DNA of 36,001 nt from Hydrogenophilales bacterium (GTDB lineage: Bacteria; Pseudomonadota; Gammaproteobacteria; Burkholderiales; Thiobacillaceae), in the NCBI GenBank assembly GCA_024636775.1, contig JAGXGP010000073.1:1-36001 (forward strand), read 5' to 3'. Both the position numbers and the translations under genes were made by a program. The notes beneath the pieces were generated by a model. The model was not told the origin of the DNA and ran no database searches. It worked only from the letters and a program-made list of their open reading frames with translations. Shown here piece by piece: positions 1 through 10,600 of the stretch; positions within the stretch are counted from its first letter, which is position 1, and the number at the start of each line of letters is the position of its first letter.

Positions 1-1041
1 ATAGAAAGCAAGCCCGAGCGAGGCGGTATGCGTGCCAAGTGCATAATCCGGGGCAATCGCCTTGGCCACCAAATCAGGGCGGGGCGGTTTCACGCGTGTA
101 TCGACATGCTGGCCGTAATAGCTGTAAGGCCATCCGTAAAAAGCACCATCCTTCACCGGGGTCATATAGTCGGGCACCAGGTCGCTGCCGATTTCATCGC
201 GTTCGTTGACGGTTGTCCACAACGCACCGCTCAGGGGTTCCCACGCCAGGCCATTCGGATTGCGCAAGCCCGAGGCAAAAATCCGCGAACGGCCTGTGGC
301 CGGATCAACTTCCCAGATGGCGGCGCGGTTGACCTCGTTTTCCATCCCGTTTTCGCCGACGTTGCTGTTCGATCCCACCGTGACATACAGCCGTGAACCA
401 TCGTGGCTGGCGAGCACATTTTTGGTCCAGTGATGATTGATCGGGCCGGCAGGCAGAGCAATTACATTTATGCCGGGCTCGGTGATCCGGGTTTCGCCGT
501 CGCGATAAGGAAAACGCACCAGACCATCGGTGTTGGCAACATACAGGTCGTTTCCGAGCAGGGTCATGCCAAAGGGAGAATGGAGTCCCTGCAGGAAAAC
601 CGTTCGCACTTCCGCGATGCCATCGCCATCGACATCACGCAACAGGGTGATGCGATTGGCGCTCGGCACGCCCGCTCCCGCGCGTTTCATGACCCACTTC
701 ATGATCCAGCCCTTGATGCCTTTTCCGTCTTCTGGCTTCGGTGGGGCATTGGATTCTGCAACCAGCACATCGCCGTTGGGGAGGACGTAAAGCCAGCGCG
801 GGTGGTCAAGACCGCTTGCAAAGGCATTCACCGCCAGGCCGGGGGCCGCCGTTGGTGTCGCGCCCGCAGGCCAGCCTTTGGCCGGGGCGATCTTGACGGT
901 GGGTATGAGCGTGGGGTTCGGTGACGGTAACGTTGGATGGGGGCCGATGCCGGCCTGTTCCGGCAATTTTGCCACCTCACCACAGGCGCCCAGACTCATA
1001 ATCAACAGGCTAAGGAGGGGGTTTATATAAGAGGGGCGCAT
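1..1041 (-). CDS. PQQ-dependent sorbosone/aldose dehydrogenase-like lipoprotein (partial, C-terminus off the left edge)
   Basis: The frame is open from an ATG at 1041 to the window edge: 347 codons with no stop, so the C-terminus is missing. The N-terminus is a lipoprotein signal: a hydrophobic stretch followed by the lipobox SLGAC, with Cys20 as the predicted lipidated residue. The body matches the glucose/sorbosone dehydrogenase beta-propeller family. Recognisable stretches are [55 protein letters not shown] and [11 protein letters not shown]. Enzymes of this family oxidise sugars or sugar aldehydes in the periplasm with bound PQQ; the substrate here cannot be told. A GGGAG Shine-Dalgarno sits 6 bases before the ATG. 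It lies 112 bases downstream of pssA on the same strand. No PQQ biosynthesis gene is visible in the window. Confidence 0.85.
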   Translation of the reverse strand, partial: MRPSYINPLLSLLIMSLGACGEVAKLPEQAGIGPHPTLPSPNPTLIPTVKIAPAKGWPAGATPTAAPGLAVNAFASGLDHPRWLYVLPNGDVLVAESNAPPKPEDGKGIKGWIMKWVMKRAGAGVPSANRITLLRDVDGDGIAEVRTVFLQGLHSPFGMTLLGNDLYVANTDGLVRFPYRDGETRITEPGINVIALPAGPINHHWTKNVLASHDGSRLYVTVGSNSNVGENGMENEVNRAAIWEVDPATGRSRIFASGLRNPNGLAWEPLSGALWTTVNERDEIGSDLVPDYMTPVKDGAFYGWPYSYYGQHVDTRVKPPRPDLVAKAIAPDYALGTHTASLGLAFY

Positions 1042-1075
1042 GGGTTTCTCCCGTTTCGATTGGTTAGGGCGTGTG

Positions 1076-1107
1076 CCTGTTTCCAGACATTCGTAACCTG
1101 TTTCCAG
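1076..1107. repeat. Two direct repeats, CCTGTTTCCAG, 21 bp apart
   Basis: Identical 11-mers occupy 1076-1086 and 1097-1107, upstream of the sugar dehydrogenase start at 1041. A start-to-start distance of 21 bp is two helical turns, as expected for paired binding sites of a dimeric regulator. A weak minus-strand promoter (TTATGA, 17 bp, TACGAA) could overlap them. The operator role is inference. Confidence 0.4.
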
Positions 1108-1153
1108 GATATTCATAAGGACTGCTCAGTGCATCGTCGACGCGGCATCCCGC

Positions 1154-1774
1154 TCAGAGTTTCGGAATGTGCAGGGTTCGGCTGATCATCAACGTGCCGG
1201 AAACGGCGAACATCAACACCAGTGGATGCAGTTGCCATGGGCCGATGTGGATCATCCCAAACCAGAGCTGGTCGCCGATGGCACCGTAGCCGGCGGCGAT
1301 AGCGATGACGATCACGAGGATGATTGAGCTGGGGATCGGCGTGCCCTCGAAATACTTCACCTTGTCGCCGCCTTCCGCTAGCGTCTCGGCGGTGATGTTG
1401 TAGCGGGCAAGGCGGCTCACACCGCATGCCACGAAGTAGATCAGGATCACGCGGTCCCAGAGGCCGTCCATGCCGACGCCATAGGCGATGGCCGCGGGTG
1501 CAACGCCGAAGGAGATGACATCGGACAGAGAATCCAGCTCTCGCCCCAGCACCGAACTTTGCTGGCGCCAACGGGCAACGCTGCCATCGAAAACATCGAA
1601 TACAAATGCCAGGGCAACCAGCGCGCACGCAAAATACAGATGCAGCACATCCGGCGTCTGTAAATAGGTCATTACAGAGAACAGCGCTCCGACGCCGCAG
1701 GCTGCATTGCCCAAGGTAAACCAGTCCGCAAGATGGAAGCTGCGGATCATTGAGAGGTGCTTGCCTTGTTTCAT
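1154..1774 (-). CDS. pssA: CDP-diacylglycerol--serine O-phosphatidyltransferase (phosphatidylserine synthase)
   Basis: The 206-residue protein transfers a phosphatidyl group from CDP-diacylglycerol to serine, the first step to phosphatidylethanolamine, in the inner membrane. The CDP-alcohol phosphatidyltransferase signature DGxxAR-x8-GxxxDxxxD is complete: DGSVAR starts at Asp63, and Asp81 and Asp85 close the motif. Several hydrophobic helices follow, as in the short integral-membrane (subclass II) enzymes. I chose the ATG at 1774 because an AAGGA motif lies 8 bases upstream and the N-terminus then begins just before the conserved region; a longer in-frame opening to 1906 overlaps copB. The gene starts 34 bases after the copper ATPase stop, so the two are probably co-transcribed. 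Motif C-terminal to the helices ends in SGTLMISR, typical of bacterial PssA. Confidence 0.92.
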   Translation of the reverse strand: MKQGKHLSMIRSFHLADWFTLGNAACGVGALFSVMTYLQTPDVLHLYFACALVALAFVFDVFDGSVARWRQQSSVLGRELDSLSDVISFGVAPAAIAYGVGMDGLWDRVILIYFVACGVSRLARYNITAETLAEGGDKVKYFEGTPIPSSIILVIVIAIAAGYGAIGDQLWFGMIHIGPWQLHPLVLMFAVSGTLMISRTLHIPKL

Positions 1775-1808
1775 GTCACAGAGTCCTTGTTTTGATGCAG
1801 GGGGGTGA

Positions 1809-3992
1809 TCATTTTTGAGTGCTGTCTTTCTGTATTTCCCGCTCCGCCTGCAGCCAATCCTGTTTCTCGTGGCCTTTCTGGTGGCCGTGCTGCTCGTAGA
1901 GGTCATAGGCTCGCTTTTCGATCTGTTGTTTAGGATCGCCCCCTTTTTTGCCTACCGGCATCGCTGCAGTGGTATCGGAATCCCGGGAGATTCTGAGCAA
2001 GCGCGCGTTAATCGCGACAATCACGGTACTCGCGGCCATTAGCGCGGCGCCCAATGCAGGAGAGAGAATCACGCCCCAGGCGTACAGTGCGCCGCCTGCC
2101 AGTGGAATGGCGAACGCGTTATAGCCGGTTGCCCAGACCAGATTCTGGATCATCTTGCTATAGGTGGCCTTGGAAAGCTTGAGGAGCGCCACGACATCCA
2201 GGGGATTGCTGCGCACCAGAATGATGTCTGCGGTTTCGACCGCCACATCCGAACCCGCCCCGATGGCGATGCCCAAATCCGCCTGCGCCAGTGCGGGGGC
2301 ATCGTTCACGCCATCGCCGGTCATGGCTACCAATACGCCACGTGACTGGACTTCCTTGACCTTGGCCGCCTTGTCCTGCGGCAGGACTTCGGCGAAATAT
2401 TCGTCCAGCCCGACCTGGTCCGAAACCCATTGGGCGACCTGTTTGTTGTCCCCGGTGAGCATCATGCACTGGATGCCCATGGCCTTGAGTGCGGCAATCG
2501 CCTGCTTTGACTCGGGCCGGATGATATCGGCCAGGGCAATCGCGCCTTTCAATTGCCCATCGATCAGCACAAAGACGACCGTTTTTCCTTGCGCTTCGAG
2601 TTCCTCCACACGCGGGTCGTCCATCGCGATGTTCTGTTCACTCAGGTAGCCCGGGCTCACCACCTTGACCTCTTTACCCTCGACCCTGGCCTCGGCCCCT
2701 TTGCCGGCAATACCTTTGAAATCTTCAATGGGGAACTTATTTTCGGTAGAGTCGGCAATGGCCTTGGCAATGGGGTGTTCGGAATTGGCTTCCACCGAGG
2801 CCGCAAACTGATGCAGTGTGTCTTCGTTTATTTCATCGGAGAACAGCAGCGTATCGGTCACGCCAAAGCGGCCCTCGGTGAGGGTGCCAGTCTTGTCGAA
2901 AATGATCGCCTGTACTTTCCGGGCGCGCTCGAACGCGGGACGATTGCGAATCAGCAATCCGTTGCTTGCGGCCAGTGCCGTGGAGACCGCCACCACCAGC
3001 GGCACGGCCAGCCCCAAGGCATGCGGACAGGTGATGACCATGACCGTCACGGCGCGCTCGATGGCAAAGGACAGTTCCTTGCCCATGACGCCCAGCCAGA
3101 TGAAGAAGGTAATCGCGCCACCGCTCAGGGCAATGATGGTGAGCCACATCGCTGCGGTATTGGCCAGATCCTGGGTCTTCGATTTGCTTTCCTGGGCCTG
3201 TTTGACCAGGTCGATGACCTGCGACAGAAACGAATCCTTGCCGGTCCCCTTGACGGCGATCGTCAGCGATCCTTCGCCGTTGATGGCGCCGCCGATGACC
3301 TTGTCGTCGGTCTTTTTGGTGACCGGAGTGGATTCACCTGTGAGCATGGCTTCATTCACTGCGCTTTCGCCATCCACGATTACACCATCAGCGGGAATCT
3401 TTTCGCCTGGTTTGATCAGGACCTGATCGTCCACCGCCAGTTCGCTCAGCGGCACGTCCTTCACGCTGCCGTCCGGCATGAGTTTGTGGGCGTCGGAGGG
3501 CATGAGTTTCGCCAATGCCTCCAGGGCTTTGGAGGCGCCCATCACCGACTTCATCTCGATCCAGTGCCCCAGCAGCATCACGTCGACCAGAGTGGCGAGT
3601 TCCCAAAAGAAGACTTTCCCGGTCAACCCGAACACCACGGCGCTGCTGTAGGTATAAGCAGTGGTGATAGCGACTGCGACCAGCGTCATCATCCCAGGCT
3701 GTTTGGCTTTAAGTTCTTCGACCAGTCCTTTTAGAAACGGCCAGCCGCCGTAGAAGAATACTGCGGTAGACAGGCCAAACAGAACGTAGAGGTCGCCGGA
3801 GAAACGGAAGGTATCGCGCAATCCCACCAGCGTCTGGAGCAACGGTGAGAGAACCAGAATTGGCAGGGTTAGAGCCAGCGCGATCCAGAACCGCTTTCGG
3901 AAATCCGCGGCCATGTGGGCGTGATGATTTTGGTGGTCGTGATGGGGCGGGTGCTCGTGCGCCATCTCAGGTTTATCTGGATTTGATTCCAT
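1809..3992 (-). CDS. copB: CopB-type (P1B-3) copper-translocating P-type ATPase with DUF2934-like C-terminal tail
   Basis: The 727-residue heavy-metal ATPase exports copper across the inner membrane. The cytosolic N-terminus is His-rich (HEHPPHHDHQNHHAH, residues 12-26) and has no CxxC metal-binding domain. The membrane metal site is CPH near residue 321, which marks the CopB/P1B-3 class rather than CPC-type CopA. Other motifs are in the expected order: TGES near 217, DKTGTLTE near 364, SEHPIAKA near 406 and GDGVNDAPAL near 559. After the last helices, roughly the last 46 residues (IEKRAYDLYEQHG, then DWLQAEREIQ) resemble the DUF2934 domain, which I know only as a separate small domain. The start is the ATG at 3992 with GAGGAAG 7 bases upstream; the frame stays open to 4115, but that extension has no better signal. 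It is followed closely by pssA. Confidence 0.93.
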   Translation of the reverse strand: MESNPDKPEMAHEHPPHHDHQNHHAHMAADFRKRFWIALALTLPILVLSPLLQTLVGLRDTFRFSGDLYVLFGLSTAVFFYGGWPFLKGLVEELKAKQPGMMTLVAVAITTAYTYSSAVVFGLTGKVFFWELATLVDVMLLGHWIEMKSVMGASKALEALAKLMPSDAHKLMPDGSVKDVPLSELAVDDQVLIKPGEKIPADGVIVDGESAVNEAMLTGESTPVTKKTDDKVIGGAINGEGSLTIAVKGTGKDSFLSQVIDLVKQAQESKSKTQDLANTAAMWLTIIALSGGAITFFIWLGVMGKELSFAIERAVTVMVITCPHALGLAVPLVVAVSTALAASNGLLIRNRPAFERARKVQAIIFDKTGTLTEGRFGVTDTLLFSDEINEDTLHQFAASVEANSEHPIAKAIADSTENKFPIEDFKGIAGKGAEARVEGKEVKVVSPGYLSEQNIAMDDPRVEELEAQGKTVVFVLIDGQLKGAIALADIIRPESKQAIAALKAMGIQCMMLTGDNKQVAQWVSDQVGLDEYFAEVLPQDKAAKVKEVQSRGVLVAMTGDGVNDAPALAQADLGIAIGAGSDVAVETADIILVRSNPLDVVALLKLSKATYSKMIQNLVWATGYNAFAIPLAGGALYAWGVILSPALGAALMAASTVIVAINARLLRISRDSDTTAAMPVGKKGGDPKQQIEKRAYDLYEQHGHQKGHEKQDWLQAEREIQKDSTQK

Positions 3993-4311
3993 ATTGACGC
4001 TTCCTCTATATAGGTTGCAATTCAATTTCCTGTGCGTCTGCACTGCGATTGCCAATGAGAATGCGGCAGACAGAAAGGCCGTCATCAGCTGTTTGAGATG
4101 TTCATGTAGCTTCAAACACAGCGCGAAGTGTCCCGCTTATACCGAAAGTTGTATGTGCGCTGGCGTACTTAAAGCGGAAAAGCGTGTATTTCCAGCTGGA
4201 CAGAGATCAAGATAATCAGCACCAGCGAGACCCGTGCAGACCCACTTCATTTCATCTTAGTATGGCGGGGCAGGTGTTCCATGGCATCAGTATGGGAAAC
4301 CCGGAAGGAAC
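3993..4311. other. Intergenic region between copB and the DUF1840 gene
   Basis: This 319-base stretch carries the copB leader. No convincing gene, terminator or metal-regulator operator was found. Open frames on either strand here lack ribosome binding sites and family resemblance. Confidence 0.5.
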
Positions 4312-4608
4312 CTATTTCCACATGACGTTGGATTCAGCCTTGGCTGCGGCGGAAAGCAGACCAATGAGCGGCAATGCGCGATGCGCCATGCTGACCACAG
4401 GTTCGTCCGCATCCTTGTCTTCCACGGGTGGGGTGGATTTGTCTGCCTCGATGGCGGCGGTTAACTGACTCAGGGCTGCAGGCACATCTGCCGCCAGAAT
4501 TGCGCCGGGTACGGTTGCGCTGTGCCCCATCATTTTCAGCATGGCAAGCGCGACATCCCCAAACAAGGTGATGTCGGCGTAGGCGTTGGTCGTAAAAGTC
4601 ACCAGCAT
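4312..4608 (-). CDS. DUF1840 domain-containing protein
   Basis: The 98-residue protein of unknown function matches the DUF1840 family of mainly beta- and gammaproteobacteria. The diagnostic region is MLVTFTTNAYADITLFGDVA followed by LKMMGHSATVPGA and LAADVPAALSQL, near the N-terminus; the C-terminal part is variable. The protein looks soluble and cytoplasmic, with no signal peptide or membrane segment. A GAGGAG Shine-Dalgarno precedes the ATG at 4608 by 7 bases. It lies 85 bases downstream of the cyclic glucan synthase stop, on the same strand; whether they share a transcript is not clear. Confidence 0.85.
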   Translation of the reverse strand: MLVTFTTNAYADITLFGDVALAMLKMMGHSATVPGAILAADVPAALSQLTAAIEADKSTPPVEDKDADEPVVSMAHRALPLIGLLSAAAKAESNVMWK

Positions 4609-4693
4609 AGTGTGCTCCTCAAAAAATTAATCAGCTTCAAATGTAAACCAGTCGATGGTACCTCGCGCGCAGACCCTTGCGTTCTTTATACCG

Positions 4694-7600
4694 TTAGCTC
4701 AATTCCACCTCGACGCGGTGATCCCTGCGGTCGTCCACCAAGGGGATCATGCCTTGCGGCTTCCCTGTCCCATCGATGCCACTTCCATTGATCACGACGC
4801 CGTCCAGTGTCACGCGGATTACATGCTCCGGCGTATCACCGACGCGCCTGATCGTGATGTGATAGAACGTGTCGTGGAAGCGGTATCGGATTTTGTACGA
4901 TTCCCAATCGGCCGGGATGCACGGTGCAATACGCAGATGATCCCCTTCCAGATTCAGGCCCAACAGGGTTTCCACGGTGAGCCGATACATCCAGCCCGCC
5001 GCTCCGGTGTACCAGGTCCAGCCGCCGCGGCCTGTGTGCGGCGACACAGCGTAAATGTCCGCGCACATGACGTACGGTTCGACCTTGTAGCGTTCGATCT
5101 CCGAAGGCTGGCTGCCGTGATGGATGGGATTGAGCATGCCGAACAATTCCCACGCGCGTTCCTGGTCGCCCATCATGGCGAACGCCGTGGTGGCCCAAAT
5201 GGCGGCATGGGTATATTGGCCACCGTTCTCTCGCACGCCGGGTACGTAGCCCTTGATATAACCGGGCTCCAGATCTGATTGATCGAAGGGCGGATCGAGC
5301 AGTTGGATGATCTGCGTGTCGCGCCTTACCAGGTGTGTGTTTACCGCTTCCATCGCATGGTTGGCGCGTTCGGAATCGCCGCCGCCCGAGATGACGGCCC
5401 AGCTCTGGCTGATCGAATCGATTTGGCATTCTTCATTGCTGGACGAACCCAGGGGGGTGCCATCATCAAAGTAGGCGCGTCGATACCAGTCTCCATCCCA
5501 GGCCTGGGCCTCAATGTTGCTGAGCAGCAGCGTAGCTTGTTCGGTGCACACGTCGGCAAAGGCTGCATCGTTCCGGCTATGTGCCAGGCGGGCAAACTGT
5601 TGCAGGTTGTCATACAGAAACCACGCCAGCCATACACTCTCGCCCTTGCCATCACGACCGACGAGATTCATGCCATCGTTCCAGTCTCCGCAGCCCATCA
5701 GCGGCAAGTGATGCTCGCCAAAACGCAGCCCATGTTTGATGGCACGCACGCAATGTTCATAGAGGCTGGCCGCTTCTGTCGAACGCTGCGGATGATCGTA
5801 GTAAGCCTCCTCTTCCGGATTCAATTCGCGGCCCTCGAGAAAATGCACGGACTCGTCGAGTACACCGGTATCGCCAGTTGCCAGCACATAACGACTGGTT
5901 GCAAACGGCAGCCACAGATAATCGTCGGAGAAATGGGTGCGCACGCCTTGTCCGCCGGGTGGGTGCCACCAGTGTTGCACGTCCCCCTTGAGAAACTGGT
6001 GCTCGGCGCAACGGATCAACTGCTCGCGGGCGAGCCATGGGGTCGCATGGATCAGCGCCATGGTGTCCTGCAATTGATCGCGAAAACCGTAGGCACCGCC
6101 GGACTGGTAATAGCCACTGCGGCCCCAGAGCCGGCACGACAGCGTCTGGTAAAGCAGCCATCCATTGGCCATGACGTCCAATGCAGGATCCGGCGTTTCC
6201 ACATGCACCGCGCCCAAGGTGTGGTTCCAATATCCCCACACCGTTTCCAACGCCTGTCGTGCACCCGCTGTTCCGCCGAATCGCTGGATGAAATACTGCG
6301 CTTCGTTGTCATCATGGGCCGCACCGAAGACGAACACGATCTCGCGTTCCTCTCCGTCGTCCAGTTCGATTGGGGTCTGGATCGCAGCGCACGGATCAAA
6401 TCCCGCACCGGTCTTGCCCGACAAGCGCTTGCGGCGCATGGCCGCTGGGCTGGTCAGCGAGCCGTTGCGGCCAATGAACTCAGTCCGGTTTCCGGTCACC
6501 GATCGCGCGCGCTCGCTGGCATGCGCAAAGACCACCCGATTGGCGCATTCGCGTCCATACGCATTGCGGGCAAATAGCGCCCCGCTGTGCGGATCCGTTT
6601 CAGTCACGATGTGCATCATATTGGCGTGTCGCCACTCACCGAGCACCAGCTCCCAATACCCGGTCAAGGACAACTTGCGCGCACGGCCAGAATGGTTGCG
6701 CAACTTGACCACCACGAACTTCACCGGTGCGTCCATGGCGACGTAGGTAAACATTTCCGAGGCGATGCCGGCTTCGTAATGCTCAAACGCGCTGTAGCCA
6801 AACCCGTGCCGGCACACATACCCGGTCTGGCCGCGGGCAGGCAACGGCGTTGGCGACCAGAACGCACCGGTTTCTTCGTCGCGGATGTAAAGTGCTTCGC
6901 CGCTGCTGTCGGAGAGCGGGTCATTGTGCCAAGGAGTGAGTCGGAACTCGTGCGCGTTTTCCACCCAGGTATAGGCGCCCCCACTTTCGCTGACGACGGT
7001 GCCGATGTGCGGGCTGGCGATGACATTGGCCCACGGTGCAGGCGTGCTTTGCCCAGGTTCCAGGGTGACGACATATTCGCGCCCATCGGGCGTAAAGCCG
7101 CCCAGACCGTTGCAGAAAATGCGTTCGCGCGGCAACAGCGGACTGACCGGTTCGGCGGCAGGTTGCAGCTTGGGTTCCAGAAGGTCCGACACCCGCTCTG
7201 CCGATACGCGGCGTTCCAATGGCTCGATCAGGGTCTCGGCCGTATCGCTGAATACAATGCGGGCGACCGTCTGGAGCAGAACCCGCTCATCCTCTGACAA
7301 CTCTTCTGCGCGGCGCACGAAGACGCCACCCGGTTTGTCGATGATTTGCGCGTCGGGGCCTGCATTGATCAGCCCCATGATCTGGTCGTGCAGCACCGCC
7401 CGGTAGCCCGAGAAATCCTCGTTCACAATGACCAGGTCAGAAGCCAGGCCCTTCATCCGCCAATAGGCATGGGCTTGCAGCGCCTGCTTGACCATGTCGA
7501 TTCGATTCAGGTCGCCAATGCGCAGCAGGACGATCGGCAGATCGCCCGAGATGGCAAAGCGCCATAGCCCGGACTGCCCCAGCTGGTTGCGGGCAATGAC

Positions 7601-10600
7601 GCTGGGCGCAGCACGGCGCAAGGCATTGCCGTGAATGACGGAGTTGGCCAGACGGCCATAGATTTGCGCATCGGCTTCGCTTGCGTTGAGGTGGCGCAGC
7701 ACTTCCTGGCTCTGGAACCAGGCCATTTCAAAGGCACGCTCGACGAAGTGGCGGTCGCAATACTTCTCAAGCAAAGCCAAGGCTTCTTCGCGCGTGTCTG
7801 CGACACCCGAGATGATCTGTACCGTCGCCGATTCGTCGGGTGACAGGGTGAGGGTGCGGCGGATCGCCACGATGGGATCGAGCACCGGACCATCGGTGTT
7901 CGACAAGGTCTTTGGACTGTCTGGGTTGTCCAGCACCACGGGGTTGGCCGCGGTTCGGCCACGCCCGATGAATTGGGCGCGATCCGTTTCGAAAGACGGC
8001 TCGTCGGCCACCGCACCGGGCGCTGCCAGCAGGTGAAACATCCACGGCACCTGCTCCCCCGGGGTGCGTCGCCGTCGCGTGCAGAGGATCGCCTGTCGCT
8101 CGGGCAGGATTTCGGTTTGCACGAACAGGTTACTGAAAGCGCGGTGGGCGAGGTCGGCACTTAATGGTGCCAACACGACCTCCGCGTAACTCGTCACCTC
8201 GATATGACGGAGCCGGGATGAATGATTGGTGAGGGTGACGCGGCGGATCTCGACGTCGTCTTCCGGTGAAACACTGATCTCGGTGTGCGTTTCGATCCGG
8301 TGATCGCGCCGCCGGTATTCGGCGCGCGCCTGCACGAAGATCGCCTCGTAGTGATCGGCTTTCTGCAGGGTGGGTTGATACGCGCTCGACCAATAACGGC
8401 CGGTGTCGCGGTCGCGCAGGTAGATGAAGGTGCCCCGGTCATCGGAGGTGGCGTCCTCGCGCCAGCGGGTGACGGCCAGGTCGCGCCAGCGGCTGTAGCC
8501 ACCGCCGGCATGGGTCGCCATGACGTGGTAGCTGCCGTTGGACAGCAGGTGAACTTCGGGGATCAGCGTGTTTGGGTTGGTAAACACGCGAATGTTCGCG
8601 CCTTCATCGGCAGCAGGTCGTGCAGCGGCGCTCACTTCGGCCGCGTGCGGGTGCAAGGTCGCACCCTTCTTCGGTACACGCTCCTGCAACAATAATTGCG
8701 TCGCCTGTGCAAGCGGATCGGACATGAATCGGCGCTGCATCGGCTGGTTGAGCAGGACATGCGCAAAGGCGAGCAGGCTCATGCCCTGGTGATGCACCAT
8801 GAATGAGCGCACGATGGCGTGAGGCTTGCCCCGCGGCACACGCGACGGGGTGTAGTCAATCGCCTCGTAGAACCCATAGCCGCCGAGGAATCCGAGGGTG
8901 GCGAGTTTCTGCAGGTTGCTGCATGCTTCCTGCGGCATCACGGTCAGCGCTAATGCGCTGGCGTAGGGCGCAATGACCAGGTCATCTCCCAAACCGCGCT
9001 TGAAACCCAGCCCGGGCACACCAAACGCCCGATATTGATAGACCTGGTGCATATCAGTGGCGTTATAGCAGGACTCTGAAATGCCCCAGGGCACTGCGCG
9101 TTGGTGACCGTATTCGATCTGGCGCGACACCGCGGCCTTGCAGGTCTGTTCCAGCAAAGTGTTCTCGTAACTTGGCATGATCAGCTGCGGCATCAGGTAC
9201 TCGAACATCGAGCCGCTCCATGAAATCAAACTCACGGCCCCACCATGGCTGGTGAGCAGGCGGCCGAGCGAGAACCAGTGCTTTTGCGGGACCTGTCCCT
9301 GCGCGATGAGCAGGAAGCTGGCCAGGTGCGCTTCGGATGCCAGCAGGTCGTAGCATGACGGGTCGCGGCGGCGTTCGCTGACGTCGTAGCCGATGGCCAG
9401 CAAACCGCACGACGTATCGTAGAGAAACTCAAAATCCATCACCGCCAGGTCGCGGCAACGATCCACCAACGCATTGATAACCTTGAGTCGTTCCAGCGCG
9501 CCCTTGAAACGGGATACGGCTGCCCCCGCTTTGTGGCTGGCAATGCTTGCTCTGACCACTTCCGTCAGGGTTGGGATGGTGCCAAAGTGCTGCGGCTCGG
9601 GCACCAGGAATCCAAGCTCATCTCGAAGTGCGCGGGCTTGCTGGTCGAATGCCTGCGCCCAGTAATAGAGTTCACCATCGATATCACCCTCAGCTGGCAG
9701 CCATGCAACCAGCTCACCGGCAGTCTGGTGGATCTCATCGAGCAAGCCTTCGGCGGCAGCTAGTGTCTGAGGTGGCCCGTTTGCAGTGAGGGTGCGGAGG
9801 GTGTCCTGCAGAAGCTTGATTTTGTTCGCAAGATCCGGGACGGGTGTTGCGGGCAGGTGTTCGGCAAGTACCTGCAAGGTGTCGTGCAGCCCCTGAAACG
9901 CGTTGGCTGGCAGCACGGGCTGATCTTTCAGCTCGGTCAGGCCAGCCTGCAAGGTGAGCAGGCAGCCGGCCAGATTGCCGCTGTCTACCGACGAGACATA
10001 TTGCGGGTGCAGCGGTTGCAGCGTGTGCGTGTCGTACCAGTTGTATAAATGACCACGGTAACGTTCCAGCTTTTCCATCGAGGCCAGGGTGTTTTCAACA
10101 CGTAGCAGGAATTCTCCGGCTGACAGGTACCCGAAATCGTGCGCGGCGAGGTCAGACAGCAGCGCCATGCCGATATTGGTAGGCGAGGTACGCGAGGCGA
10201 TGGCCGGCGATGGGTATTCCTGGAAGTTGTCGGGCGGCAACCAGTTGTCTTCTGGGCCGACGAAATCCGCGAAGAAGCGCCAGGTTCGTCGGGCCGACGT
10301 CCGCAGGAATGCCCGTTGATCGCTGGTTAAATCCGGGGCGGGGGTGACAAGCGGCAGGCTGATCCACCAGCCGATGACAGGCGACACCAGCCAGAGCAGC
10401 AGGACGGGCGCCCAGACGAACCACTCCGCCGAACGGGCTTGGCCCAAGGGCCAGCCCTCAATTAAAACCGAGGCCAGCATGAGCGCCAGAACCGGCGCGA
10501 TCCACATCTCCTTGAGAAAATCGGCCAGCGATCGGCTTGCGTTGCGAATTGAATAGGATCGAAGTTGCCAGAGCAACAAGCCGCGTCGCGTGACCAGCAT

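Noticed and set aside
2553-3734. Long plus-strand open frame opposite copB
   Set aside because: It is antisense to clearly conserved ATPase motifs, has no family resemblance, and reflects codon bias of the real gene.
3993-4115. N-terminal extension of the copper ATPase with a hydrophobic stretch
   Set aside because: The ATG at 3992 has a strong Shine-Dalgarno and gives the usual His-rich CopB start; the extension has no such support.
5279-6577. Plus-strand open frame of 432 codons opposite ndvB
   Set aside because: Antisense to the conserved GH94 domain; composition typical of a shadow frame and no ribosome binding site.
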